Part shown: piece by piece, positions 52,576-61,133 of the stretch | Layout of the letters: each line of letters starts with the position of its first letter | How positions within the stretch are numbered: position 1 is the stretch's first letter | Assembly (NCBI GenBank): GCA_052161645.1 | Contig: CP197414.1 | From: Laterigemmans sp052161645 | GTDB lineage: Bacteria > Planctomycetota > Planctomycetia > Pirellulales > Pirellulaceae | Length of the DNA: 64,000 nt | Direction: 5' to 3' (one strand) | The notes under the pieces: generated by a model | Seen by the model: only the letters and a program-made list of their open reading frames with translations | The model's database searches: none | What the model was told of the DNA's origin: nothing | Made by a program: the position numbers and the translations under genes

Positions 52576-53346
52576 ATGTCCGCATCCATGGGCACGTACC
52601 TTAGTTCTTTCGCCTGGCAGGCCTCCCTCTTGGGCCAACCGGACGCCACACCAGACTCCGCGGCTGCGCCCACGGGGGGCGGTTTGTGGCAAATTGTCTT
52701 CAGCGGCGGGATCACGGGGATTCTGATTTTGGTGCTGTTGGTGACCTTGAGTATCACCGCAGCATATCTGGTGTTTGATCAAATCATGACGCTGCGGCGC
52801 AACGAGATTTTACCCGCCGGATTAGCCGAAGCGGTCCGCCAAGCTTTATTGACCGGTCGCGTCAAAGAAGCCGACGCCGCTTGTCGGCGTTCTCCCAGCG
52901 TGCTCGGTTTCGTGCTGCACAACGGTCTCACGGAACTGGAGTTCGGCTGGTCTCAAGTTGAAAAAGCGATGGAGGATGCTTTGGCCGAGCAGTCTTCACG
53001 GCTGATGCGGAGAATTGAATACCTGTCAGTGATTGGCAACATTGCTCCGATGGTTGGCTTGTTGGGCACCGTCACCGGGATGATTTTTGCTTTTCAAGAA
53101 GTAGCCGGTTCTCAAGGTGGAGCGAGCGCTGGCGATTTGGCCGAGGGAATCTATCAAGCCTTGGTGACCACGGTCGGTGGATTGGTCGTGGCGATTCCGT
53201 CCCTCGGTGCCTTCGCAATATTCCGCAACCGGGTCGACGGTTTGATTGCGGAAGCAGCTTACGAAAGCCAACACGCTTTGGGACCGATTAAGCGGCGACC
53301 GGGAACCAAACGTGGCGGCACCACACAACCGCCACCAAAAGCTTGA
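52576..53346 (+). CDS. exbB: MotA/TolQ/ExbB proton-channel protein
   Basis: The 256-residue protein has three transmembrane helices: about 37-62, then IGNIAPMVGLLGTVTGMIFA and ALVTTVGGLVVAIPSLGAFA. The last two form the ExbB/TolQ channel core with the conserved TVTGM and TVGGL motifs. It couples the proton gradient to an outer-membrane or periplasmic partner together with ExbD. It is the first gene of a four-gene operon and has an N-terminal Ala/Pro-rich extension before the first helix. Confidence 0.92.
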   Translation: MSASMGTYLSSFAWQASLLGQPDATPDSAAAPTGGGLWQIVFSGGITGILILVLLVTLSITAAYLVFDQIMTLRRNEILPAGLAEAVRQALLTGRVKEADAACRRSPSVLGFVLHNGLTELEFGWSQVEKAMEDALAEQSSRLMRRIEYLSVIGNIAPMVGLLGTVTGMIFAFQEVAGSQGGASAGDLAEGIYQALVTTVGGLVVAIPSLGAFAIFRNRVDGLIAEAAYESQHALGPIKRRPGTKRGGTTQPPPKA

Positions 53347-53359
53347 GGAACCCATCCCC

Positions 53360-53803
53360 TTGCGATTACCCCACAACGGCCAGAACCGAGAGCTCGCCAA
53401 CAACATGACGCCGATGATTGACGTCGTGTTTCTGCTGATCATTTTCTTCTTGGTCAGCAGTCATTTGGCCCGTCAGGAATCGCAAATTCCGTTGGAACTG
53501 CCCGAGGCAATCAGTCACCAACCACTCGACTTGGAAGCTTCCGCACTGACCGTAAATATTCTCCAGGATGGCTCTTGGCGCGTCGCTTCTCAACAAGTGG
53601 ACGTGGCTGGATTAACCGCCGCGTTGAGTCGCTATCAGCAGCGGCAAGGGTCGGGCGCGCTGGTGCGAGTGCGAGCGGCACGGGCTGCTACCTACGATCG
53701 CTTGGAGCCAGTTTTGCGAGCGGCCGCGAAAGCCGGTTTGCCAAACGTTTCGATCGCCGTCTACCAGCCCAGCGGAACAGCCGCATCGCGAGGGGGACTC
53801 TAA
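53360..53803 (+). CDS. exbD: ExbD/TolR-family protein, first copy
   Basis: The 147-residue protein has one transmembrane helix with the proton-relay aspartate in NNMTPMIDVVFLLIIFFLVS, then a periplasmic domain ending ATYDRLEPVLRAAAKAGLPN. The expected start MRLPHN falls on a TTG at 53360 with GAGGAA 10 nt upstream, so a TTG start is assigned; the frame is open further upstream inside exbB. It overlaps the second ExbD by 1 nt (TAATG). Confidence 0.88.
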   Translation: MRLPHNGQNRELANNMTPMIDVVFLLIIFFLVSSHLARQESQIPLELPEAISHQPLDLEASALTVNILQDGSWRVASQQVDVAGLTAALSRYQQRQGSGALVRVRAARAATYDRLEPVLRAAAKAGLPNVSIAVYQPSGTAASRGGL

Positions 53804-54243
53804 TGCGATTGCCCAACCATAATCGGGGCGGCTCGCTGGAGTTAAAAATGACTCCCATGATCGACGTCGTTTTTTTGCTGCTGGTGTTTTTCCTGTGGAC
53901 CAGCAGTTTCGAACTACCTGAGTTTGATCTTCCCAGCTCGTTGGCCGAACCGCCGGCTGGCCTCAGCGATCAGCCATCCACAGCCCCCCCGCCCGATGCC
54001 TTTGACGAATTAGTGATCACCGTTGCCGGTTCGGCGGAAGCACCCCAGCTGACGCTGAACGGCAACCCCATCGCGGACGTAACAACCTTGCGTCAACGTT
54101 TGCGGGAGATCGTCAGCCTGGGGGCCCAACCGCCGGTGGTCGTTGATCCCGATCCCGCGATCCCGCTGGGGACCGTCATCGATATTTATGACTTGGCCCG
54201 CGCCGCGGGATTAACGCGGGTGCTTTTCGCCGCGGAGGAATAA
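53803..54243 (+). CDS. exbD: ExbD/TolR-family protein, second copy
   Basis: The 146-residue protein is a second ExbD with the relay Asp in LKMTPMIDVVFLLLVFFLWT and a periplasmic domain (QLTLNGNPIADVTTLRQRLR, IPLGTVIDIYDLARAAGLTR). The start ATG at 53803 overlaps the first copy's stop (TAATG). The two copies share the membrane segment but differ strongly in the periplasmic part, so a heterodimer is more likely than simple redundancy. Confidence 0.9.
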   Translation: MRLPNHNRGGSLELKMTPMIDVVFLLLVFFLWTSSFELPEFDLPSSLAEPPAGLSDQPSTAPPPDAFDELVITVAGSAEAPQLTLNGNPIADVTTLRQRLREIVSLGAQPPVVVDPDPAIPLGTVIDIYDLARAAGLTRVLFAAEE

Positions 54244-54246
54244 CCA

Positions 54247-57075
54247 ATGCCGTGTGACTCCTGGCTGATCCAGCGTGCTTTGCAACCACCTGGCGCCGTC
54301 AAATTTGGTGCCTCTCGACTTGGTGGCCCGCGAGCGAGAGTGCTGTTGTTGTTCGGCTGCGCGGTTGGGCTGTTGGCAGCGGGCCCAACGCTAACCGCCA
54401 AAGGCCAAGCTACCGCGGGCCAAGCGCCGGGGCGCAAGACAACTGATCGTGAAGCTGATTTGATCGAGGCCTGCTTACAAGCAGGGTACTTGGAAGATGC
54501 TGAAACTATTTGTCAGCGGGAGCTGAAAACGGCGGCTCCCGGCACGCTCGACGGGGCGGTCTGGGCAATGCGGATGTCGGCTGTCACGGTAGCCAAGTTA
54601 CGTAATTCTGCTGAGGAGTCGGACGCACAGTGGGAATTGGCTGTGCAACCTCTGCAGGACGCCTTAAGAGGTTATGAAGATCAACCAGCCGCTCCGTGGC
54701 TCGAGCTGCAACGGCTATTGGTGGGTTTATCGCAAGCCGAACTGAGGTCGTTGCTGTTGTTGGCAAACCCGGCCGATCAACAGCTGCGTGAACGGTTTGC
54801 CGCCGGGCTGCGCAGCACCTTAACCGACCTCCGCGCGCTGGAAGCAAAGCTCGATGAATTGATGCCGCTGGCTCCCCGGTTGCGAGCCGATCTCAACGAC
54901 AATCGCTTGGCCCACGCCAACGATCTGCTGCAATTGCAAAGGACGACGCGGCGACGAATTACCGCTGGTTTGCTGCTGCAAAGCAAGACCTTTGCCGAGG
55001 GTTCGGCGGATGCGTTGGCGGCAGCCACCGACGCCACGCGAGCTGCTCGGCGCATGTTGGAATCGTTGCCCGCCGATTCGGCTCAACGAATGGAAGTGGT
55101 GCGGATGCTGGCCCGCGCCACGCGGTTGTCCGGCGAAGCACGGCAAGCAGCCGCCTTGTTGGCTCCGCCGGTTCGCGAAGGCGTTGCGGATGCTGCCACC
55201 GTTGCCGAGTGGCTGCGCGCGGAGTTGCAGCTGGGCAACCGAGATCTGGTCCGCCGCTGGCTCGCTGACTACTACGGAGACAGTCCCCAAACAGCACCCC
55301 GCTCATTGGAGCTCGATCTGACTCGCCTGCAATGGCTGATTTCCGAAATGACGGCGCCCGCCGGCAACCAGAATTACAATCAGGCGACTGCGGAACGCCA
55401 GATCACCGACTGGGTTACCAGCATTGGGCGCCGCAACGGTGCATACGGGCGTCGCCTCGGGGAAAGCGTCATGCTGCGATCTTTGCGGGCTAATCCCGAG
55501 CAAGCAAACGCAACCCTGCTGGCAGCCCAAGCGGGCCAATTAGTCCGCAGTGGCGATGCCAAGGGACTGCTCGAAGCCGCGAATTTGTTTCAACAAGCTT
55601 CCCAGTTAGCAGCCAACACCAGCCAACCCGACGAAGCCTTTCGTTTCGGCGTGCAAGCTGCTGCCTGTTGGTACAAAGCGGAACGCAACAAGTTGGCGGC
55701 GGATCAATTCGCGGCAATCGCCAGGCAGTTTCCCCGACGACCGAGCGCCGAAAGAATTCACCTCGAATCAGCTCGCATCTTGTCAGAATTGATCGCCGCG
55801 GAACGGGACCGCAACTCACTTGCAGGCAACTCCGCTGAGACCAACGCAACGACACCACCATCGAGTCAGCAGCAACTGGTGGGGCAACTCGAAGCCACTC
55901 TGATCGATCAATTGCTGCTGTGGCCCAGCGGAGAAAAATTGCTGCTAGTTCGCGAGTGGGCCAGCAAGCTATTTGCCGCTGCTGATCGTCCGGCCGTGGC
56001 TGCCATGACCACGTTGCGTTTGCCACCCGACGCTGTTGAGTGGCCAGCCGCGATCGAGCAAGCGGGAATTCTTTGGCGGCAATCGTTGCTGGCCCTTCCC
56101 AGCGGCGAGCCGCGGGCCGCATGGGGCGCCAAAGCGATCGCTTGGTTGGACTTTACGCCGTCCCCGCAGCTGTCGTCCCCGCAGCCAACTTTGGATACGC
56201 CTGAAACCACAGCCTCGGATCCGAACCGTAGGGCTGAAAATCAAACCGCTGAAAATCAGACTGCTGGTCAGGAGCAAACAGAGAGCGATCAGATTTACAT
56301 CGATCGCTTGAGCCGTGGGTTGCAGATTGGCGACGCTGAACAGCAAGCTCGCTTGCGACAAGAATCTGCCCTGCTGGCAGCCTTGACGTTGTCGCCGTCG
56401 GCACTCAAATCTTATTGGATCGCTGCCCCCGAGCAACAATCAGTGGGTGATGCATCACCACAAGCATTTGCTCACGATCTCCGCCGCGTGCGGATCGACG
56501 GGATCAATCCTGAGGCGCTGGCGCTCTCCCCGCCGGCACTCCCCGATCGCGATCAAATCGAGCTGCTGGCGTTGGAGCGGTTGCATGAAGATGCCCGCAA
56601 TGCCGCTGAGTTGAGGAGCTTATTGGGGCGAGCAATGTTGCGAATTTCAGCCACGGGAAAATCGACAGCCAGCGAAACGCTATCGCCACGACTCGCCAGA
56701 CGTTACCAATTGATCCAGGCTGACGCGTTGGCTTGGTCGGGTGACTGGCAAGCGGCGTTTGACAAGTTCACGGGGCTGCTCAGCGAAGCTCGACAGCCTG
56801 GCGAAGTCCTGTCACACGCGGGGGAAACTTTAGCGAACTTGGGCAACCCGGCGGCCGCCGCCGAAGCGGTGAAATTGTGGAATCGCTATGCCACTGGACT
56901 GCCGCCCGGCTCTGATCGTTGGCACCAAGCGAAATTGGCCACCGCCGCGGCGTTGCGTGACGCTGGTGATTCCGCGGAGGCCAGCAAATTGGCTAGATAC
57001 ATCTTGCTCACTTCGCCGCCAACGTCGGCGGAGCTGCGGAACCAGTATCAGCGGTTCGCCGAGCAAGCACCATGA
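54247..57075 (+). CDS. Large exported helical-repeat (TPR-like) protein of the ExbBD operon
   Basis: The 942-residue protein starts 3 nt after exbD and has a long basic leader with a hydrophobic core (RARVLLLFGCAVGLLAAGPT). The rest is almost entirely helical, with TPR-like pairs such as LIEACLQAGYLEDAETICQR, AANLFQQASQLAANTSQPDE, YKAERNKLAADQFAAIARQF and ALAWSGDWQAAFDKFTGLLS. It is probably periplasmic and the working partner of the ExbBD motor, in the way CpoB/YbgF accompanies TolQRA. The last 68 nt overlap the convergent methyltransferase gene. Confidence 0.78.
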   Translation: MPCDSWLIQRALQPPGAVKFGASRLGGPRARVLLLFGCAVGLLAAGPTLTAKGQATAGQAPGRKTTDREADLIEACLQAGYLEDAETICQRELKTAAPGTLDGAVWAMRMSAVTVAKLRNSAEESDAQWELAVQPLQDALRGYEDQPAAPWLELQRLLVGLSQAELRSLLLLANPADQQLRERFAAGLRSTLTDLRALEAKLDELMPLAPRLRADLNDNRLAHANDLLQLQRTTRRRITAGLLLQSKTFAEGSADALAAATDATRAARRMLESLPADSAQRMEVVRMLARATRLSGEARQAAALLAPPVREGVADAATVAEWLRAELQLGNRDLVRRWLADYYGDSPQTAPRSLELDLTRLQWLISEMTAPAGNQNYNQATAERQITDWVTSIGRRNGAYGRRLGESVMLRSLRANPEQANATLLAAQAGQLVRSGDAKGLLEAANLFQQASQLAANTSQPDEAFRFGVQAAACWYKAERNKLAADQFAAIARQFPRRPSAERIHLESARILSELIAAERDRNSLAGNSAETNATTPPSSQQQLVGQLEATLIDQLLLWPSGEKLLLVREWASKLFAAADRPAVAAMTTLRLPPDAVEWPAAIEQAGILWRQSLLALPSGEPRAAWGAKAIAWLDFTPSPQLSSPQPTLDTPETTASDPNRRAENQTAENQTAGQEQTESDQIYIDRLSRGLQIGDAEQQARLRQESALLAALTLSPSALKSYWIAAPEQQSVGDASPQAFAHDLRRVRIDGINPEALALSPPALPDRDQIELLALERLHEDARNAAELRSLLGRAMLRISATGKSTASETLSPRLARRYQLIQADALAWSGDWQAAFDKFTGLLSEARQPGEVLSHAGETLANLGNPAAAAEAVKLWNRYATGLPPGSDRWHQAKLATAAALRDAGDSAEASKLARYILLTSPPTSAELRNQYQRFAEQAP

Positions 57076-57910
57076 ACCCGCCGGCGCGAAGACCGCCGAA
57101 AAACCAGCCGGCGGGCAGCTGCCGATCTCCTTCGATCCGCAACGGCACCATCCGCTCAACCCGCAATCCGGCCGCTTTCAGGTCGAGGGCGAGTTCGCGA
57201 CGGCCAAAGCTGTGCAAATACATGTTCGGCAACCCGCGATAGGCGTAGGTGCGATCGCCAAAATCGGCCACTGGATCGCGTCTGGCATGCCACCAAGAGC
57301 GCCACAGATGCGCCATTCCCCCGGGATCCCGCAAGGCGGCCCAGCGATTGTGGCAATGGAGCAGCAACCTGCCTGCCGGTCGCACAATTCGAGCCACCTG
57401 CCGCAACACCTCGCGACGGTGAGCACGCGAACGGACCATCCCCAAAGTGCTGAACAAACAGATCGCGTGATCAACACAGCCGCTGGCAAGACAATCCAAA
57501 GTAACCAAATTCGCGCGGACCAATAACGGTCGCATCGCGGGGCTCCAAGTCGCTCCCTGCTGCGCCGCGTGACGCAACATTTGTTGACTGAGATCGATAC
57601 CCAGCAAACGATAACCGAGCTGGCGCAAGGGCTCCGCGGAACGCCCGGTGCCGCAACCCAAATCGGCAACCATGGCTGCGGGCCGGTCAGCTTTCGGCAA
57701 CATGTCAGCCAACCAGCTTAAATCCAATTGCGCAAGCGGTGTGGATGCTAAAAATGCCTCGTAATCGTCCGCGATCGAGTCGCTGTGGGCATAATCCCAG
57801 GTGCCGGGGGCCACGCCGGGGGGCAATTTCCAGTCGGGCGGACGAACGCGGATATTGACTTGCGGTGCTTTCGACAAACCGTAGGGTCCTGCAAGGGAGG
57901 ATATTTTCAC
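57008..57910 (-). CDS. Class I SAM-dependent methyltransferase
   Basis: The 300-residue protein has SAM motif I AMVADLGCGTGRSAEPL near residues 99-115. Motif II follows in LLGIDLSQQMLRHA, then DHAICLFSTLGMVRSRAHRR and a post-motif RIVRPAGRLLLHCHNRW. The N-terminal 60 residues contain a KLPPGVAPGTWDYAHS segment typical of a planctomycete variant. The substrate is unknown. The end overlaps the convergent helical-repeat gene by 68 nt. Confidence 0.88.
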   Translation of the reverse strand: MKISSLAGPYGLSKAPQVNIRVRPPDWKLPPGVAPGTWDYAHSDSIADDYEAFLASTPLAQLDLSWLADMLPKADRPAAMVADLGCGTGRSAEPLRQLGYRLLGIDLSQQMLRHAAQQGATWSPAMRPLLVRANLVTLDCLASGCVDHAICLFSTLGMVRSRAHRREVLRQVARIVRPAGRLLLHCHNRWAALRDPGGMAHLWRSWWHARRDPVADFGDRTYAYRGLPNMYLHSFGRRELALDLKAAGLRVERMVPLRIEGDRQLPAGWFFGGLRAGGFMVLARRTADTGSAAPPTLAAK

Positions 57911-57995
57911 TGTTGGCGTACAGACTTGGCTGCCGCTTGCCGTTCGCCAAAAGACTCGAATGTGTGGGGGCTGGAGTGAGTTTCCCTTGCGCCGC

Positions 57996-58001
57996 TATAA
58001 T
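57996..58001 (+). promoter_or_regulatory. Possible -10 box upstream of gap
   Basis: A consensus TATAAT occurs 144 nt before the gap GTG. No good -35 element is found at the proper distance, so this is a weak candidate only. GCTAGC occurs on both sides of the GGCGAGG stretch just downstream. Confidence 0.25.
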
Positions 58002-58145
58002 TCGCTAGCCTGGCGAGGTGCTAGCTCTATTTTGGAGATCATCCCTGCCTCGCAATCAACCCCCGTGCTCGCGATCGGCCGGTTTCATCCGCTGTAGCTT
58101 CGCGTCGCATTCCCACAACCATGAATTTTGGAGTTTAGGAAACCA

Positions 58146-59174
58146 GTGGCAATTCGAGTAGCAATCAACGGTTTTGGGCGCATCGGCCGACTTACTTTTC
58201 GCAAGCTGATGGAGCGCAGTGACGAATTCGAAGTCGTCGCGATCAACGATCTGACCGACAATCTAACCCTCGCCACTTTGTTGAAGTATGACAGTATCCA
58301 CCGTCGTTATAACGGCACTGTTGATTTCAACGATAAGGCCCTGATTGTCGACGGGAAAGAAATTCATGCCTTGGCCGAACGCGACCCTGGCAACCTTCCC
58401 TGGGCTGAACACAACATCGACGTGGTGATTGAATCGACTGGTTTTTTCACTGGCCGAGCAGCCAACGGTAAACCTGGATATGACAGTCACTTGACCGCTG
58501 GCGCTAAGAAAGTTGTGCTCAGTGCGCCGGCCAAAGATGGTGCCGACCTGACCTGCGTGTTGGGTGTCAATGATGACAAGCTGACCAAGGATCTGAAGTG
58601 CGTCAGCAACGCCAGTTGCACAACCAACTGCTTGGCTCCCGTCGCCAAGGTTTTGCACGATACGTTCGGGATTGAATCGGGTTTAATGACCACGGTCCAC
58701 GCTTATACGAACGATCAGAAAGTTCAAGACCAACCGCACGGCGACCTTTATCGCTCGCGGGCCGCCGCGCAAAACATCATCCCCACTTCAACCGGCGCCG
58801 CCAAGGCTGTCGGTTTGGTGATTCCCGAGCTGCAAGGCAAACTGACCGGAATCGCGATGCGAGTTCCCGTGCCGACCGGCAGCGTCGTCGACCTGACTTG
58901 CAACTTGGGCAAAGCGGCCACGAAGGATGAGATCAACGCGGCCATGAAAGCAGCCGCCGAAGGTCCCATGAAAGGTATTCTTTGCTACACGGAAGATGCG
59001 ATCGTCAGCGGTGACATCATCGGTGACGCCCACAGCAGCATCTTTGCCGCACCGTTCACCCAAGTGCTGGGCGACAACGGCAAGTTTGTCAAGATTGTCA
59101 GCTGGTACGACAACGAATGGGGCTACAGCTGCCGCACCGCCGACTTGGTGGCGATGCTCGGCAAAATGCTCTAA
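58146..59174 (+). CDS. gap: Type I glyceraldehyde-3-phosphate dehydrogenase
   Basis: The 342-residue glycolytic enzyme oxidises GAP with NAD. The Rossmann start is AIRVAINGFGRIGRLTFRKL, the catalytic cysteine is Cys158 in SNASCTTNCLAPVAKV, the phosphate-binding region is STGAAKAVGLVIPELQGKL, and the end is SWYDNEWGYSCRTADLVAML. The start is taken as the GTG at 58146 because homology begins there and TTAGGA lies just upstream; a TTG at 58128 is an alternative. A six-codon ORF (ATG at 58121, TAG at 58136-58138) ends just before the GTG. A strong terminator follows. Confidence 0.96.
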   Translation: MAIRVAINGFGRIGRLTFRKLMERSDEFEVVAINDLTDNLTLATLLKYDSIHRRYNGTVDFNDKALIVDGKEIHALAERDPGNLPWAEHNIDVVIESTGFFTGRAANGKPGYDSHLTAGAKKVVLSAPAKDGADLTCVLGVNDDKLTKDLKCVSNASCTTNCLAPVAKVLHDTFGIESGLMTTVHAYTNDQKVQDQPHGDLYRSRAAAQNIIPTSTGAAKAVGLVIPELQGKLTGIAMRVPVPTGSVVDLTCNLGKAATKDEINAAMKAAAEGPMKGILCYTEDAIVSGDIIGDAHSSIFAAPFTQVLGDNGKFVKIVSWYDNEWGYSCRTADLVAMLGKML

Positions 59175-59208
59175 GCGATCCTGCAGATTGAATCGTATCA
59201 AAGTTACC

Positions 59209-59242
59209 AACCTCGCCCCCTGCACCGGGGCGAGGTTTTTTT
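59209..59242 (+). terminator. Intrinsic terminator of gap
   Basis: AACCTCGCCCC (59209-59219) pairs perfectly with GGGGCGAGGTT (59227-59237) around a 7-nt loop and runs into a T-tract. It starts 34 nt after the gap stop. Confidence 0.95.
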
Positions 59243-59260
59243 ATCTGCTCGGCACAATTA

Positions 59261-59351
59261 GGTTAGCGGTTTTGGCGCTAGCCACCGTTTGGTTGCAGGT
59301 GATTAGTTCCGCTCAAAACGAGAACCGCGGCCAAACAGCCAAACGGCTAAC
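59261..59351. repeat. Inverted pair of GCTAGC-type repeats
   Basis: GGTTAGCGGTTTTGGCGCTA (from 59261) and AACCGCGGCCAAACAGCCAA (from 59323) are copies of one element in opposite orientation, so they could fold as one imperfect stem. The first copy shares the core TTTGGCGCTAGC with the complement of the repeat at 10862. The element ends 5 nt before the stop codon of the sialidase-like gene. Confidence 0.5.
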
Positions 59352-59356
59352 AGCTA

Positions 59357-60505
59357 TCACTTGGCCATCTTATCCAAATCGGATAACTGCAAGCGGACGC
59401 TTAAGATATAAGGCGGTTGGCCCTCGTCCCAATGTCCGTACGTTGTGGTAACAATCGTCCCATCAGGCAGCACTTCCACACCCGGGTACGCGGTGTCATA
59501 GGCCTTGGTGTTGTCTTTCAGCCGTACGCTATACTGGCCATCGGCACCCGATATCAAATCTTCCCAGGTCCCCACCCAGCCGACCCAGTCGCCCTCGAAT
59601 TGACGTTGCTGCCGGGCGTCGACGGGGGAGTTACAGCGGAAACTTATAAACAAGCGACCGTCAGGGGCGTACTTTCCCACATGCCGATCGCCAGTCAAAG
59701 CCAGCGGCAACTCCCGCGGCTCCGACCAGGTTTGCCCCTCGTCTCGCGAGAAAATAATGTGCGAATTTTTTCGTCGCAAATTTTCTCGCAGTAACACCGC
59801 CAAAGTCTTGCCATCTGGTGAACGAATGCAACCCGGCTCACAGAGATGCACCGCGTCCGACTCATAAACCACGGTGGGTGATGACCAAGTCAGCCCCCCG
59901 TCGTTGGAAAAGGTTTTGAACAGTCGAAACTCGGGGGTTCTCGCTCCGTTGCTAGCAAAAAAACGACCATCGTCGTGGAACATCGCCAAATAGTTACCCG
60001 CCGATTTCCCCACCGGCTCGACGAAACCCATGACCACAATCCCGCCCCAGTCGCCGGCCGGCTTCAGCTCACTCCATGTTTCCCCGTCGTCTTCCGAGAC
60101 TGCCAGACGAGCCGGATAAAGTCCAGACCACATAATCAGTCGCTTGCGTCCCTCTGCATCGACCACCCGATGCAGCGTCGGCACTTCCCGCGAAGTGGTC
60201 CAATTGGCGGGCGTGGGCAACCGCTCGCTCCACGTTAAACCACCGTCGTTGCTGCGTTTATAGACGATCGCACCACGACCGTGCCCCTGCGGATAGACAC
60301 ACAAAATCGTCTTCCCATCCTCCAACAAGCAAGTCGTGGGATGTCCCAAATATTGCCCCGCTTGGCGATCGACCACAACTTGCCCCGACACGCGATCATC
60401 CAGATCAAGGTGCTGCAACGGAGGTTCCATCGCCCCCAGGTGACACATGCAAGGACCAGCCAGAACAGCTATTACAAGGGGAATCCAATTAGTCAATCGT
60501 CGCAT
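59357..60505 (-). CDS. Exported sialidase/BNR-repeat-like protein
   Basis: The 382-residue protein has a signal peptide (WIPLVIAVLAGPCMCHLGA) and four or more Asp-box motifs of the S-x-D-x-G-x-T-W type: SNDGGLTWS, SEDDGETWSE, SNDGGLTWSS and SRDEGQTWSE. This gives a six-bladed beta-propeller of the exo-sialidase superfamily. The sugar substrate cannot be told. The start is the ATG at 60503-60505, with CAGGAG 9 nt upstream; the frame is open to 60538. Confidence 0.87.
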   Translation of the reverse strand: MRRLTNWIPLVIAVLAGPCMCHLGAMEPPLQHLDLDDRVSGQVVVDRQAGQYLGHPTTCLLEDGKTILCVYPQGHGRGAIVYKRSNDGGLTWSERLPTPANWTTSREVPTLHRVVDAEGRKRLIMWSGLYPARLAVSEDDGETWSELKPAGDWGGIVVMGFVEPVGKSAGNYLAMFHDDGRFFASNGARTPEFRLFKTFSNDGGLTWSSPTVVYESDAVHLCEPGCIRSPDGKTLAVLLRENLRRKNSHIIFSRDEGQTWSEPRELPLALTGDRHVGKYAPDGRLFISFRCNSPVDARQQRQFEGDWVGWVGTWEDLISGADGQYSVRLKDNTKAYDTAYPGVEVLPDGTIVTTTYGHWDEGQPPYILSVRLQLSDLDKMAK

Positions 60506-60622
60506 CAGAATCAACTCCTGGGGTTCGCAAACTGTCAATCAATGACGGCATATCTTACACGTTGCCGCTCTCCAAAGAGAAATTCGACACTTATTTTCCG
60601 ATCGCTCCCGAGGAGTGCCCAA

Positions 60623-61092
60623 ATGCTTTTCCGCGATAGAGTTGACGCTGGTAAACAGCTCGCCGCCCACTTGGATGCTTATGCCGACAGACAGGACGTA
60701 GTGGTGTTTGCCTTGCCACGCGGTGGTGTACCTGTAGCCTGGGAAATTGCCCAAGTGCTGAACGCGACGCTCGACATTATCTTGGTTCGCAAGGTGGGAG
60801 TGCCGGGCATTCGGAACTAGCCATGGCGGCCATCGCCAGTGGCGGCATCCAGGTGGTCAATCAATCGGTTGTCGAGCAATTTGACATTACCCATGAACAG
60901 ATCTCCGAAGTGGCCGCCACGGAGTTGATCGGACTTGAGCGACGCGAACGAGCCTATCGAAGCAATCGGCCCGCACCACAGCTCCGCGACTAAACGGTAA
61001 TTCTCGTTGATGATGGTCTGGCAACGGGCTCGACGATGCTGGCGGCCGTGTAAGCGGTCCAAGGGCAATCCCCAGCGCGGGTGGTGGTTGCT
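60623..61092 (+). pseudogene. Decayed phosphoribosyltransferase
   Basis: From the ATG at 60623 the reading starts MLFRDRVDAGKQLAAHLDAY and continues VVVFALPRGGVPVAWEIAQV. It stops after 65 residues at GVPGIRN. If one base is restored near 60808, the frame continues SELAMAAIASGGIQVVNQSV and reaches a PRPP loop VILVDDGLATGSTM. In that frame two TAA codons interrupt it (60991-60993 and 61051-61053), and homology fades near 61092. Intact relatives have about 210 or more residues. One frameshift, two stops and 3-prime loss make this a clear pseudogene. Confidence 0.88.
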
Positions 61093-61133
61093 AACGAACA
61101 ACGCACGTTTCGTTAACCTTGGAGGCACCTACG

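Noticed and set aside
58121..58138. Six-codon leader ORF before gap as an attenuator
   Set aside because: No repeated regulatory codons and no alternative hairpins were seen; it is probably chance.
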